From Centipeda noxia ATCC 43541 (GTDB lineage: Bacteria > Bacillota > Negativicutes > Selenomonadales > Selenomonadaceae), in contig NZ_GG749278.1 in the NCBI RefSeq assembly GCF_000160555.1, forward strand, positions 93,668 to 145,959: a DNA stretch of 52,292 nt, written 5' to 3'. This document shows positions 43,169-52,292 of the stretch, one piece after another. The notes beneath the pieces were generated by a model. The model made no database searches and was not told the DNA's origin. It saw nothing but the letters and a program-made list of their open reading frames with translations. Numbering within the stretch: position 1 is the stretch's first letter; each line of letters starts with the position of its first letter. A program made the translations under genes and the position numbers.

Positions 43169-44041
43169 TCAAAAATCAATTGAAACATCCACTAGGGACA
43201 ATCCTTCCAAGAGCTTTTCTTCATCTTCGATACTAAGAAGCATTAATTTCCCTTGCGGATCTCTTGCTTGACGATATTTTGCGCGTACATAACACTCCTC
43301 GACGGTTTTCTCATACACAACGTCATTTAACAACTCTCTCCGAATGAAAAAAAGATTGCTTCCTATCTCATTTCCGTATACAAGCGCATAGCCCTTTTGC
43401 TGTCCCAACAATGTTAATGCACGGATGCTTGCGCCAAAGTATAGGTTTGAACTATGCGCCTCCGTACGATAAAAGTTAGGATCATATGGAATGGTTACTG
43501 CACGCTCAGAGCCAAAACGACTATTATACCCACAAATCACAATATCAGCCTGTACGCAGCTTATTGCTTTCCACACCCAATAGTCATTTCCATCAATGTC
43601 AATCGATAGAATCCCTACTTCGCCGTCAAAACCATTATCCCGAATGAGTGTATTGATATTTTCTGCAGTAATGAAGGCAGGAACAGGCTTTAGATCATGC
43701 ATCCAGCAAATATTATCTTGCTTGACATAATCCATGTTCTCTTGACTTCCGTCCATGATAAGGCCGGACCAATTATCATGCATAAGCAAAAATCTCGTCT
43801 TCAACTCAGTATAGTTTTGTACACCAAATTCAATAAATCGTTTGCTTTGTATGGGAATATTATGAATCAGCCATTGAATGACGCCATCTTCCCCACTCTG
43901 AGAAAACACCTTGAACTCTCGCACAGAAGCGCCTGGGCCGACCTTTAAGGTTTCCATTTCACCGATGGAGTACCGCAGTTGTTCAACATCTTGAGACATT
44001 TGATGAATTTGATTTAGTTTTTGTTTTATTTTCCAAAACAT
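43169..44041 (-). CDS. FkbM-like methyltransferase-fold protein
   Basis: 290 residues. FSQSGEDGVIQWLI near residue 46, RFIEFGVQNY near residue 68 and VGILSIDIDGNDYWVWKAI near residue 143 resemble the FkbM-related SAM-binding fold. A short coiled-coil-like N-terminus precedes this. Probably a sugar or lipid O-methyltransferase in the surface cluster; the degenerate SAM motif makes this tentative. GAGAGG precedes the ATG. Confidence 0.65.
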   Translation of the reverse strand: MFWKIKQKLNQIHQMSQDVEQLRYSIGEMETLKVGPGASVREFKVFSQSGEDGVIQWLIHNIPIQSKRFIEFGVQNYTELKTRFLLMHDNWSGLIMDGSQENMDYVKQDNICWMHDLKPVPAFITAENINTLIRDNGFDGEVGILSIDIDGNDYWVWKAISCVQADIVICGYNSRFGSERAVTIPYDPNFYRTEAHSSNLYFGASIRALTLLGQQKGYALVYGNEIGSNLFFIRRELLNDVVYEKTVEECYVRAKYRQARDPQGKLMLLSIEDEEKLLEGLSLVDVSIDF

Positions 44042-44056
44042 AATATCCTCTCTATG

Positions 44057-44998
44057 TTATAGCTTTCTCACAATACTTGCAAACGCAAGTTTAATATTCC
44101 TAACAATTGATCTTGGATTTTCCACCACAATATTTTGTCTGCGCATCAGATATTTGTCAACGACTACATCTTCCACTTCTGGAAGTTGTAGTCGTTTGGT
44201 CAGGTCAGTAATTGATGTTACAAATTGACGTGAGGGGGCTGTCGAGTTCGTTCCCGACCCATCTCTTCCTATATCAGAAGAAAGCGACCTGATTGGCGTA
44301 ACCGTTACTCCTCTGGATATTACTTGAAGAATAGTCCAGTATAATGCCCATGTATTTATCTTCTCTGGATGATTAATAACGGCATTCAGATATTCTAAAT
44401 TGTCTTTGCCGGCCAATTCACCTAACTGATATTTTTTTTCTTCATCATTCCAAAAAGCCTCAGCAAATTCACGATCTCGGCGATATAGTTTCCACCGATC
44501 ACGCCACGTTCCAAAAGCTTGGCTTGACAACCGATATGTAAAATAAACATCATATTTATAATTCTGCATGTATGATTTATCAGCTACGACAGCGTCACTA
44601 GCGCCGGCAGCACAAAGCGACATAACATGTGGGGTATTCTCATATTTTTCAAAGCAAGCAGAAGCATATTTATGATAATCTTTCCCCAATAAAATATCAT
44701 CTTCTAATGCGATAACAGCTTTATGTCTTCCTAAAACATACGTAATCCCCTGTGTAATAGAGGTTGCCAAGCCCTTATTTGTCTCAGATATATGCAGTTC
44801 AACGTGCGCTTCATCCAGATTCTGTAACGGACGGACGACTTCTTGTACTTTCTTCCAATTTTCTTCATCCTTCCGGTCACGCAAACCATCTTGAAAAATG
44901 TATATATTACAAAATTGATTCTCAATGATGCTTTGAACCACTTGTTGAGTGTGTTCCGGTCTTTTATACACAAAAAAAGCCAAGCCTATATCATACAT
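44057..44998 (-). CDS. GT-A family glycosyltransferase
   Basis: 313 residues. FVYKRPEHTQQVVQSI and IFQDGLRD near the start, NKGLATSITQGI and ALEDDILLGKDYH (the DxD-like metal site) form a GT2/GNT-I-like nucleotide-sugar fold. It probably adds a sugar to the repeat unit. The start at 44998 (ATG) has GAGG at 8 nt; an upstream in-frame GTG lies within the ribosome site. Confidence 0.8.
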   Translation of the reverse strand: MYDIGLAFFVYKRPEHTQQVVQSIIENQFCNIYIFQDGLRDRKDEENWKKVQEVVRPLQNLDEAHVELHISETNKGLATSITQGITYVLGRHKAVIALEDDILLGKDYHKYASACFEKYENTPHVMSLCAAGASDAVVADKSYMQNYKYDVYFTYRLSSQAFGTWRDRWKLYRRDREFAEAFWNDEEKKYQLGELAGKDNLEYLNAVINHPEKINTWALYWTILQVISRGVTVTPIRSLSSDIGRDGSGTNSTAPSRQFVTSITDLTKRLQLPEVEDVVVDKYLMRRQNIVVENPRSIVRNIKLAFASIVRKL

Positions 44999-45027
44999 TG
45001 CCAGCACCTCACAGAGTTTTTATACGT

Positions 45028-45798
45028 TCATTGCCGAGCATCAAGAAAAAATATTTTATTTCGTATCTTAGCCACAATGTTGTAGTCTTGTTCCAACAGG
45101 AATCTTACGGCAGGGTCCTTATCCAGGGCCTTTATATTATATCCATTTTCCTTGGACATAAGCGATTCTATCGTAATGAAATAGGGACGGTATTTTTCCC
45201 AGTCATTAGACTGTAAAACTTCTAGCTCATATGTCTCAACGTCAATCGCAAGAAAGTCTATTCCGCCAACAGGAACCCCATAACGCTGGAAAATCTCCCT
45301 CAAAGGCATTGTCTTAATCATATAATGATCGAGAAGTTTTGAATACTTTTGTTCCACTACATAATCTGCACGCTGTTTATTCGTTGTATTAAAGGCCGGT
45401 TCAGCAAAATGAAAATACTCCAACTCGCCAATGTCAGATGATACCCCTATATTTAAGTTGATATCCCCTTTACGATAAAGATTAAACCTAGCTATACTGT
45501 CCTTACGTGGCTCAATATTGATTCCACGCCATCCCGCCAAATATAATGCATATGTATTCGAAAATCTAAACGGATCCAGTGCGCCAACATCTACATAAAA
45601 GCCCCCCTCTTGTGCGCGATGTTGATTGCAGTAAAACTTCGCCATAAGATCCTCAAGGTTTGTAGCATATGATTGCTCAGAAATATATAGCGCACCTCCT
45701 ATTTTAGGAAATATCCGTTGCACATGATCATATAATTTTGGGCTTCTGGATATAAGACTCAAAATGAAACGGATACATTTTCCTGCTATCTTTTTCAT
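45028..45798 (-). CDS. FkbM family methyltransferase
   Basis: 256 residues. FYVDVGALDPFRFSNTYAL, GWRGINIEPRKDSIARF and DFLAIDVETYELEVLQSNDW are the FkbM signatures. It is a SAM-dependent O-methyltransferase, probably acting on the polysaccharide. Start ATG 45798 has GGGGTG 6 nt upstream. This is the second FkbM-type protein of the cluster. Confidence 0.88.
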   Translation of the reverse strand: MKKIAGKCIRFILSLISRSPKLYDHVQRIFPKIGGALYISEQSYATNLEDLMAKFYCNQHRAQEGGFYVDVGALDPFRFSNTYALYLAGWRGINIEPRKDSIARFNLYRKGDINLNIGVSSDIGELEYFHFAEPAFNTTNKQRADYVVEQKYSKLLDHYMIKTMPLREIFQRYGVPVGGIDFLAIDVETYELEVLQSNDWEKYRPYFITIESLMSKENGYNIKALDKDPAVRFLLEQDYNIVAKIRNKIFFLDARQ

Positions 45799-45852
45799 AT
45801 CGTACACCCCGTAATGATAGAATACCTAAATTTCAACAAGCAAGCGTGCTGC

Positions 45853-47064
45853 TCAAAGATGATATACCTTTTCGGAATGAAGTACATTCCTGCAATCTAA
45901 AATAATTTTATCTCCAAGGTTCCCCTCTGCCATTTTTATTTCTTCATGAGCAACCATAACCACAATAAAATCTACATCCGAAATAAATTGTTTAAAATCA
46001 TGATATTGGTTATCCGTGATGTCGTCTAAAACATAAGGATCATATACCTTGACACCAAACGCCATATGTTTTTGCATCTTGTCTAAAAGCTGAAGTGATG
46101 GACTTTCTCTGGTATCTGCAATATTTTCCTTGTAGGTAAGACCATATATACCGACACGCTCTAGATTATGTATATGGTTCTCCCGCATTACAAAAGCCAT
46201 CCGTTCCATAACAAAATCAGGCATAGACTCATTGACGGTTCTGGCTGCAAGAATCAACTTTGCCAACTGAGGATAATCCCCAACCAAGAACCACGGATCG
46301 ACGGCAATACAATGTCCTCCTACTCCCGGTCCGGGGGATAGGATAGATACACGCGGATGCATATTAGCGATTCGAATCACTTCATGAACATCAATACCGG
46401 CAACATGGCAAATTTTGCTAAGTTCATTTGCAAAAGCTATATTCACATCACGGTATGTGTTCTCAACAACTTTTGTCATCTCGGCAGTTTTAATATCTGT
46501 AAGGATAATTTCCCCCTCACAAAAGAGATTATATTTACTTTTTATCAACTCACCAATACGGGGATCATCTGCACCAATAGTCCTTGCATTATTTCGAAGT
46601 TCGCAAATCATACTCCCTGGAATAATTCGCTCTGGGGCATGGACAAGATGAACTTTCTTTCCTTTTTCGATTCTATTTACAATAGGGCGAATATAAACCT
46701 CTATGGTTCCTGGAGAGATCGTTGATTCTATAACAATGATCGCATCATCGGGACAAATCTGTACAATCTCTTCAACAGCAGTAATTACGAAATTAGGATT
46801 GATTTTTTTCGAATTTTTATTGTATGGCGTGGGTACGGCAATAATATAAATATCTGACTCTACCAGTATTGACGAAAACTTAATATTTGAAAGCGCTTTT
46901 TTATACAGTTCCTTCATTCCTTGTTCGTCTATATTTAAATTTCCCTGCTGCAACTCATAAATGACCTGTTCATTTTTATCAAAGCCAACTACATTCTCTC
47001 CACTTGCAGCAAACATCAAAGCTGTAGGCAAGCCAATATATCCCAATCCAACCACGCTAATCAT
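45853..47064 (-). CDS. wecC: UDP-N-acetyl-D-mannosaminuronate dehydrogenase-like
   Basis: About 403 residues of the UDP-glucose/GDP-mannose dehydrogenase family. NAD motif VVGLGYIGLPTA, IESTISPGTIE near residue 110, KVVENTYRDVNIAFANEL near residue 210 and the catalytic Cys in GPGVGGHCIAVDPWFL. The last motif is typical of the ManNAc branch (WecC). It makes an N-acetyl-mannosaminuronic acid donor. WecB (2-epimerase) is not in the window. Start is uncertain: ATG 47064 fits the family, TTG 47076 overlaps the preceding stop. Confidence 0.85.
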   Translation of the reverse strand: MISVVGLGYIGLPTALMFAASGENVVGFDKNEQVIYELQQGNLNIDEQGMKELYKKALSNIKFSSILVESDIYIIAVPTPYNKNSKKINPNFVITAVEEIVQICPDDAIIVIESTISPGTIEVYIRPIVNRIEKGKKVHLVHAPERIIPGSMICELRNNARTIGADDPRIGELIKSKYNLFCEGEIILTDIKTAEMTKVVENTYRDVNIAFANELSKICHVAGIDVHEVIRIANMHPRVSILSPGPGVGGHCIAVDPWFLVGDYPQLAKLILAARTVNESMPDFVMERMAFVMRENHIHNLERVGIYGLTYKENIADTRESPSLQLLDKMQKHMAFGVKVYDPYVLDDITDNQYHDFKQFISDVDFIVVMVAHEEIKMAEGNLGDKIILDCRNVLHSEKVYHL

Positions 47065-47072
47065 ACGTTCAA

Positions 47073-47849
47073 TCAACCCCTTGCTATATGATACAAGTCT
47101 GCAAGTGAGTATACTTGCACATCTTTTTGAATAACGAAATCCATTAATTCGGTTAAAAAATCTGTAATGCCACGCATCGTTTTATTACAAACACGGTCTA
47201 CTGTCTCCGCAGAGAAGGAGTTCCATGCATCTCTGCTCACAGTATCCTTTATATCACGCATGTACTGAAAGTAAGGCGTATTGACAATCAAATGCATCGG
47301 GTGAACATTAATCACCTTGATTCCCGGCTGCTCAAAAAAAGATTTTGCCTGCGAAAATTTAAGGTCAAGTTTATGATATAAATAGGCACCATCTTCAAAA
47401 AAAACGGGAAAGGATATCATTCCGGATCGATGAACGAAAGGCGACACTACATCAAGCAGTGTACATAAATTGGATTCATAGCGAATCCCTCTTTGATAGA
47501 GTTCTGTGTATATATCATTATCGGCATACCAGCGATGTGCACGAAACACCTCAGCCTGTGGAAAGCATTCCATGCAGTAGTCAATGATTTCACTTTTATC
47601 TCCACCCTGGCTGCTCGGTTGAATGAAGTTTGGATGTATTCCATATGTTATCTGTTCTTCTTGTATAAGTTTTCTAATATAAGGGCTCATATGGGTAAAG
47701 AAAAGTGTAAGAGGTATATTCCGCTCTTGGAAAAACTTTACTGCAGTCTCAATCACAAAATCTGAAGCCCAATCAACATCCATAGTAATTGAAAAAGCAT
47801 CCAAATCCTTGAACTCCATCTTAAGTCTTTGAATTTCATGCACTTCCAT
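47073..47849 (-). CDS. Polysaccharide deacetylase-like protein
   Basis: About 258 residues. FSITMDVDWASDFVIETA carries the metal-binding Asp pair of NodB-type enzymes near residue 22, ITYGIHPNF provides the His near 70, and FRAHRWYADNDIY the Arg motif near 106; HPMHL near 200 is the second His. It resembles the WbmS-type deacetylases of O-antigen clusters. It may remove an acetyl group from a sugar. Start ATG 47849 or TTG 47852. Confidence 0.78.
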   Translation of the reverse strand: MEVHEIQRLKMEFKDLDAFSITMDVDWASDFVIETAVKFFQERNIPLTLFFTHMSPYIRKLIQEEQITYGIHPNFIQPSSQGGDKSEIIDYCMECFPQAEVFRAHRWYADNDIYTELYQRGIRYESNLCTLLDVVSPFVHRSGMISFPVFFEDGAYLYHKLDLKFSQAKSFFEQPGIKVINVHPMHLIVNTPYFQYMRDIKDTVSRDAWNSFSAETVDRVCNKTMRGITDFLTELMDFVIQKDVQVYSLADLYHIARG

Positions 47850-47881
47850 CAAATAATCATCCTCTCTCCCGCATTTTCACA

Positions 47882-49273
47882 TCACACTGCATGTGCATCC
47901 GCCACAATCTTATCCACAGCAGCAGCTGTTCCTTCTGGAGTTAATGGATAGCCGTATCGATTAATTACCTCATCTAAATCATCATATTCCGGCATCCAAC
48001 CTTTGTCAATTTTATCAAGAGCTGTTTGACAATCTACAAACGATCGTATCGATATAACATCTCTGCAATACCGCATCCATGTATTGTCAGCCCCAAACAG
48101 CAAGATTGGTTTCCCCGTTTCTGTTGCCTCTATTGCAACAGTTCCATTAAAAGTAGCTATCGCCATAGCCTCTTTGTTAATCTCACTTGATGATACCATC
48201 GGATCAACTAAAACTGTGCCTCTCATGGAGGCTATTTTATCATAATAACTCTTGTTTTTATATTTATTAGCAGTAATCATACAATAGTCCATCGATAAAT
48301 CTATTGTATTTAGCTGAAATTGATGCGGGTGTTCTTTAACATAAAGCGTCCATCCATAAGGAAGAGCTTCTGACAGCATTTTTATTGCTATCAGTTGACT
48401 TTTTAACGTACACCTTACTTGAGTTGTTGCTTCTGGTTCAAACTGTAAATAGTAGATCACATATTTCTTTTGAGGATCAAACGGCTTAGCAATATTCTTC
48501 AGATATGCTTCTGTTCTCTTATACTTTATATACGAAAATATCTTCCCAAAAGTTGTATGCTCAGATCCGTCTATACCAAATAGTTTATGAGTCATCCTCC
48601 TGTTAAAAATATCCATAACAAGCTGCAGAAGAAGAAGCCCGCCAATCTTATATAACGCCTTATTGGCCAAATTCTTGAGAGGATTCCTATTTGCTAAAAG
48701 AGCACCAAATTCGAGCGGATAAAACATACTCCTGCGCGCTTGAAGATGCATTCCAAGCTCCAGCTTCATATACTCCCGTTGACTAGGAAGAAAGACACAT
48801 CCTGTAGAAAAATAATTATTTTCCATTTGATAGCAGGGAATATTATTTTTTTTTGCAAAAAAAATAGGTATGCTGTCATGTACCGTTCCATGTGTCAACC
48901 CACGTATAATCATATAGTCAATTTTATTGTGGCTAAAAAAATCATTCCAAAAAGCAATGGATGTGTAGTATTTGTATTTTATCAGTGCATAATCGTCTAC
49001 AAAGCGCCCCGTACCATCTTCAAAGTCGGTTTCAATTTCTTTGCATATATCTATAAGTTCATGATCTAATCCATGAACCGTCTCTAAATTGAATAAATCC
49101 CCTTCACAATACACATAAATCTTATCTATGCGGTTTGCATATCTTTCAGCAATTTCTTTTTCTTCAATTGTCCCAGCAACTTCTAATACCACATGGACAT
49201 CATCATGTTCCATAAGAGCCTCGATAATATGATCAGACCCTTCATTCCTAGTCATAAGCAGTACATGTTTCAT
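47882..49273 (-). CDS. Capsule-type polysaccharide biosynthesis protein
   Basis: 463 residues. The C-terminal half has YYLQFEPEATTQV, LYVKEHPHQF and ATFNGTVAIEATETGKPILLFG, the arrangement seen in capsule/KDO-transferase-like glycosyltransferases with a GT-B fold. The N-terminal half is not recognised. It probably transfers a sugar or links the chain. GGGGGGAT lies 5 nt before the ATG. A promoter-like -10 (49305-49310) precedes it. Confidence 0.65.
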   Translation of the reverse strand: MKHVLLMTRNEGSDHIIEALMEHDDVHVVLEVAGTIEEKEIAERYANRIDKIYVYCEGDLFNLETVHGLDHELIDICKEIETDFEDGTGRFVDDYALIKYKYYTSIAFWNDFFSHNKIDYMIIRGLTHGTVHDSIPIFFAKKNNIPCYQMENNYFSTGCVFLPSQREYMKLELGMHLQARRSMFYPLEFGALLANRNPLKNLANKALYKIGGLLLLQLVMDIFNRRMTHKLFGIDGSEHTTFGKIFSYIKYKRTEAYLKNIAKPFDPQKKYVIYYLQFEPEATTQVRCTLKSQLIAIKMLSEALPYGWTLYVKEHPHQFQLNTIDLSMDYCMITANKYKNKSYYDKIASMRGTVLVDPMVSSSEINKEAMAIATFNGTVAIEATETGKPILLFGADNTWMRYCRDVISIRSFVDCQTALDKIDKGWMPEYDDLDEVINRYGYPLTPEGTAAAVDKIVADAHAV

Positions 49274-49304
49274 GGTATCCCCCCATAAGAGTTTTGTTAA
49301 GGCC

Positions 49305-49310
49305 AGTATA
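49305..49310 (-). promoter_or_regulatory. Extended -10 upstream of the capsule-type gene
   Basis: Minus strand TGG-TATACT. The -35 is poor (TCGAAT at 17 bp). It lies within an AAGGC/GCCTT inverted repeat, in the gap after the AlgX-like gene. It may be an internal promoter of the cluster. Confidence 0.45.
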
Positions 49311-49368
49311 CCACAGCCTTATAAAACATTCGAGCACGATATCCCATAAGAAAAAGGTTTCCGTCATT

Positions 49369-50745
49369 TTATCGAAAGTCAAAAAAAGACGTATGCGATT
49401 CCCAATCAATTGGCCGTGCATAGCTGCTTGGATTTGCAATAATCAGCACTATATCTGGTCGGTATTCATCAGCAAATCTCAATAAACTCCCGGTAAACAT
49501 TCTCGTGTCAATAACACATAGATTTTCAACCCCCAAAGAAAGAAACGGTACAATAACATTAGCAAATGAATCTTTGATGATCAGAATACGTTTCCCATCA
49601 ATAACTTGATTATTATGAAACCTGATCACCGGATTATCTGAGTAGTTGTACCCTTCATACAATGTCTTTTCATAATAGTCAATAGAGGAAAACTGATAAG
49701 GATCATAGGTGATCTCAAATGTACCCGTATCATTAATACCTAGTGAAGGGATTTCATAATGTATCTCATGAGGGAACCTGGGCAACATATAAGAGCAATC
49801 TTCCGGCTCAACTCTGGAAAGAGTCAGCTTTTTCCCTAGGGAGCCAAGAAACCATCGTTGAAAAACTTTAATTTCATACTGCTCCTCATGAAACAAATTC
49901 AAGTCGATATGAAATCCGTATTTAGAATTCAGTGTGTGTGCTATAACAGAAGCGGCCCATAGCCCAGTCTCCGGTTTCCAATGATGATCTGTACGAAAAA
50001 AAAGTTCATGATATTGATGGACACCAAAATCCGATCTTGCTTCGTCTCGTAAATCTATATATCGAATGCCATTCTTACTTAGTCCGGCGATTAAATCATC
50101 TGCGTTTGCATTGCTGAAATCAAATTTATTGTTTATATCAGAATCACCATATTTACATACTTTAAAAGGAGCCTGCACGAACAAAAGCTCGCCCCCCATT
50201 TCCTTAGTATGTTTATCTAAAAAAGACACCGAATCAATATATTCTTTCATGTTGTTATTCCGCTTCAAAGCAGACGTCAGGTATCCGTCCGGCAAAAATG
50301 CGATCTCCCACTCCGGGTTTATAATATTCCATCCGATTAATTCCTCATAACGTCGTCCTTGTTCCACTGCAGCAACATAAAGAGGTAACCGCTCATTTAT
50401 CTGCTTAATCAACTTATTTTCTTTTTCATAAACCTTTGTCTTTACTTTATTGATAGTCGTCAATAAGGTTCTCACCAATACATAATCGTCATCTTTCTCC
50501 ATGTTAGAAAAGGGATAACGGTCTTTCCAATCAATTCCAAGATTATTCTCACGTCTTGATGTTTCTCGCTCCGAAGAGCGCAATCCTTTATTATCAAAAA
50601 AAATAACATGAAGGATCGGGTGATCTATATGGAACTTTTTGACCAGTACATCATAAGAAAGCGTGCGTACAAATATCATTATCATAACAAAAACAAGCAC
50701 GCCAAGGCAAAAGATCATGGTATAGATCTTTGGAGTCTTATGCAC
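49369..50745 (-). CDS. AlgJ/AlgX-like (DHHW) O-acetylation protein
   Basis: 458 residues. One N-terminal membrane anchor (about 9-27) is followed by an extracytoplasmic SGNH-hydrolase-like domain. ELFFRTDHHWKPETGLWAA near residue 250 is the DHHW signature (Asp-His), and IIKDSFANVIVPFLS near residue 400 carries the putative Ser nucleophile. With the MBOAT protein, 13 nt upstream, it should acetylate the polysaccharide outside the membrane, as AlgJ/AlgX do for alginate. The start is GTG with GGGAG 8 nt upstream. Confidence 0.85.
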   Translation of the reverse strand: MHKTPKIYTMIFCLGVLVFVMIMIFVRTLSYDVLVKKFHIDHPILHVIFFDNKGLRSSERETSRRENNLGIDWKDRYPFSNMEKDDDYVLVRTLLTTINKVKTKVYEKENKLIKQINERLPLYVAAVEQGRRYEELIGWNIINPEWEIAFLPDGYLTSALKRNNNMKEYIDSVSFLDKHTKEMGGELLFVQAPFKVCKYGDSDINNKFDFSNANADDLIAGLSKNGIRYIDLRDEARSDFGVHQYHELFFRTDHHWKPETGLWAASVIAHTLNSKYGFHIDLNLFHEEQYEIKVFQRWFLGSLGKKLTLSRVEPEDCSYMLPRFPHEIHYEIPSLGINDTGTFEITYDPYQFSSIDYYEKTLYEGYNYSDNPVIRFHNNQVIDGKRILIIKDSFANVIVPFLSLGVENLCVIDTRMFTGSLLRFADEYRPDIVLIIANPSSYARPIDWESHTSFFDFR

Positions 50746-50758
50746 TCTCTATACTCCC

Positions 50759-52150
50759 TTAAAAATTAAAATAAATAAACGGATTATACGATGAACTCAC
50801 TACAATAAGTAATGATAAGAGAAAAAGGCCTAATGCAAAAAGAGACTCAAAAACACTCCATCCTCTACTCTCAAATCGCTTTCCAAGCCAAGGAAAGACC
50901 GGCATGGACAACAAAACACCTAAAAGGAGAATACTTCTCCCCGCATAAACCATTTCAAGAAAGACATCGTCAATGATAGAATTACAACCAAAGCCGAACA
51001 TCATACCAACAAAAGATATCCCATCTGCAATACTGTCAGATCGAAATATCACCCAACCGATAACAACTATAAAAAGGGTATAAATGTGTGAGAATCCCCC
51101 TAGGAAGTTTTGGGGGTTCAGCTTTTTTTCTAAAAGCAGAATAATAAAATAATAGAGTCCCCAGCAAAGGAATGTCCAATTTGCACCATGCCAGAGTCCC
51201 GTCAATGCCCATACAATAAACAAATTAAAAACCCAACGTCTGACAGGAACACGATTCCCACCTAAAGGAATATAAACATAATCTCTAAACCAAGAGCTAA
51301 GAGACATATGCCAACGCCGCCAAAATTCGGTTACACTATTGGAGATATACGGATAATTAAAATTCTCTGGAAAACAAAAACCAAACATTCTTCCAAGGCC
51401 AATCGCCATATCCGAATACCCGGAAAAATCAAAATATATTTGAAGCGTATAGGCTATCGCTCCCAGCCATGCAGTCCCCACAGACAGAGGCACTCCTGCA
51501 TCAAAGATATTATCGGCAATTTGCGCAATATAATTCGCGATCAAAACTTTCTTTGCAAGCCCGTATATAAATCGAATCATTCCTTCAGAAAAACCATATA
51601 GATGTTCTTTCCGGTGCTGGATTTGATTTTCTATGACATCATATCGTACGATAGGGCCAGCAATTAACTGGGGAAAAAACGAAATATATAATCCGAGATT
51701 TAAAACGTTCCTCTGTGCGTGAGATTTTCTATAGTAAACATCAAATAGATACGACAGTAATTGAAATGTGAAAAAAGAAATACCTATCGGTAACGGAATT
51801 TGAAACCATGAAAGATCTTGGTACAGAAATATCCCGGCTTCGCATACTATGAATCCTAGGTATTTAAAGATGAATAGGAGCCCGACATGAAATACCACAC
51901 CATAAGTCAAATACTTTTTTCGTGACGCAGCTTCAAAGGAATTTTCTATTTTTATTCCAATAAACCAACCAACGCATATTTCTACTAACATCAAGAGAAC
52001 AAAGAAAGGTTCTCCCCATGCATAAAAAAAGATGCTCGCAAGTAAAAGAAATATATTGCGAAATCTACGTCCTTGTATAAAAGGATTATAATATATTATT
52101 ACCGTTAACGGCAGAAATAAAAAGAGAAATATCGTTGATGAGAAAACCAA
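50759..52150 (-). CDS. MBOAT family O-acyltransferase (AlgI-like)
   Basis: 463-residue membrane protein with about 10-12 helices. FSSTIFLFLFLPLTVI opens as in AlgI, SFFPQLIAGPIVRY is near residue 155, FWRRWHMSLSSWFRDYVYIPLGG near residue 278, and catalytic His lies in GLWHGANWTF near residue 320. It passes acetyl groups across the membrane to the partner AlgJ/AlgX-like protein. The start is TTG at 52150, chosen by family alignment; the ribosome site is weak. Confidence 0.9.
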   Translation of the reverse strand: MVFSSTIFLFLFLPLTVIIYYNPFIQGRRFRNIFLLLASIFFYAWGEPFFVLLMLVEICVGWFIGIKIENSFEAASRKKYLTYGVVFHVGLLFIFKYLGFIVCEAGIFLYQDLSWFQIPLPIGISFFTFQLLSYLFDVYYRKSHAQRNVLNLGLYISFFPQLIAGPIVRYDVIENQIQHRKEHLYGFSEGMIRFIYGLAKKVLIANYIAQIADNIFDAGVPLSVGTAWLGAIAYTLQIYFDFSGYSDMAIGLGRMFGFCFPENFNYPYISNSVTEFWRRWHMSLSSWFRDYVYIPLGGNRVPVRRWVFNLFIVWALTGLWHGANWTFLCWGLYYFIILLLEKKLNPQNFLGGFSHIYTLFIVVIGWVIFRSDSIADGISFVGMMFGFGCNSIIDDVFLEMVYAGRSILLLGVLLSMPVFPWLGKRFESRGWSVFESLFALGLFLLSLLIVVSSSYNPFIYFNF

Positions 52151-52243
52151 ATATAAACACCGCAGCTTTCTTAGTTATCATCAAGTTATATTGAATACAT
52201 CAATGTCATCATATTTCCCCAATAGGAAGGGGCCTTAAAATCT

Positions 52244-52266
52244 ATCCCCCCATCTCATCCCCCCAT
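52244..52266. repeat. Tandem ATCCCCCCAT pair
   Basis: ATCCCCCCAT at 52244-52253 and 52257-52266, period 13 bp, in the AT-rich non-coding end of the window. The rest of 52151-52292 shows no gene; a short open frame enters from the right edge and ends near 52242 on the minus strand, too short to judge. Confidence 0.4.
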
Positions 52267-52292
52267 ATCAAAGGCTGTTTCAGGGACTTCTG

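Noticed and set aside
1-52292. tRNA, rRNA, tmRNA, CRISPR, prophage or insertion sequences
   Set aside because: Reading both strands gave no cloverleaf-like set, regularly spaced repeats, integrase or transposase motifs. A dedicated RNA search could still find a small RNA.

Overview
The window comes from a Gram-negative-type Firmicute, most likely a Negativicute close to Selenomonas. This is inferred from a GC-rich Firmicute gene set (secG-est-rnr-smpB, gap/pgk/tpiA/gpmI, a GlpP-family antiterminator, SrlM-type PTS genes) combined with LPS-style polysaccharide genes such as a GT9 heptosyltransferase-like enzyme. No rRNA, tRNA, CRISPR array, integrase or transposase was seen.

Layout: 1-2831 holds a truncated small membrane protein divergent from an OmpR-type two-component system. 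2923-4434 is an NhaC-type Na+/H+ antiporter. 4529-7631 (minus) is a sorbitol PTS operon (srlM-srlA-srlE-srlD) that lacks its EIIA gene and carries only the tail of a SorC-type regulator in its leader. 7707-8727 is a DUF488/zinc-ribbon pair. 8859-12297 is a sulfur operon: YeiH-type exporter, an 83-residue protein and a siroheme reductase, preceded by a leader with a Cys-containing small ORF. 12400-18134 holds an amino-acid permease and secG-est-rnr-smpB.

18214-25973 (minus) is the most unusual locus: HPr-like protein, GatC-like EIIC, two related 2-hydroxyacid dehydrogenases, an SDR, an FGGY kinase, a GlpP-family antiterminator and a class II aldolase. Its leader carries an intrinsic terminator between the promoter and the first gene. 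No EIIA or EIIB is present, and the HPr has Asp at the Ser46 position. I read it as an uncharacterised carbohydrate or polyol pathway, probably controlled by antitermination through its own GlpP homologue. 26027-32367 carries a eukaryotic-type hexokinase, a CNNM/CorC protein, a DEAD-box-type helicase, topoisomerase III and a DUF1232 protein. 32492-37422 is the lower-glycolysis set. 37538-39427 (plus) pairs a class II (FucA-type) aldolase with MtnA, the signature of the DHAP shunt that salvages 5-deoxyribose or methylthioribose.

From about 39437 to the end the DNA is visibly AT-richer. It forms a leftward cell-surface polysaccharide cluster: MBOAT acyltransferase, AlgX/AlgJ-like protein, capsule-type protein, polysaccharide deacetylase, UDP-ManNAc dehydrogenase, FkbM-type methyltransferases, glycosyltransferases, a methyltransferase and a WbpP-like epimerase. 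The epimerase is frameshifted near its end in a run of G. The cluster continues beyond the window or starts in its last 140 bases.
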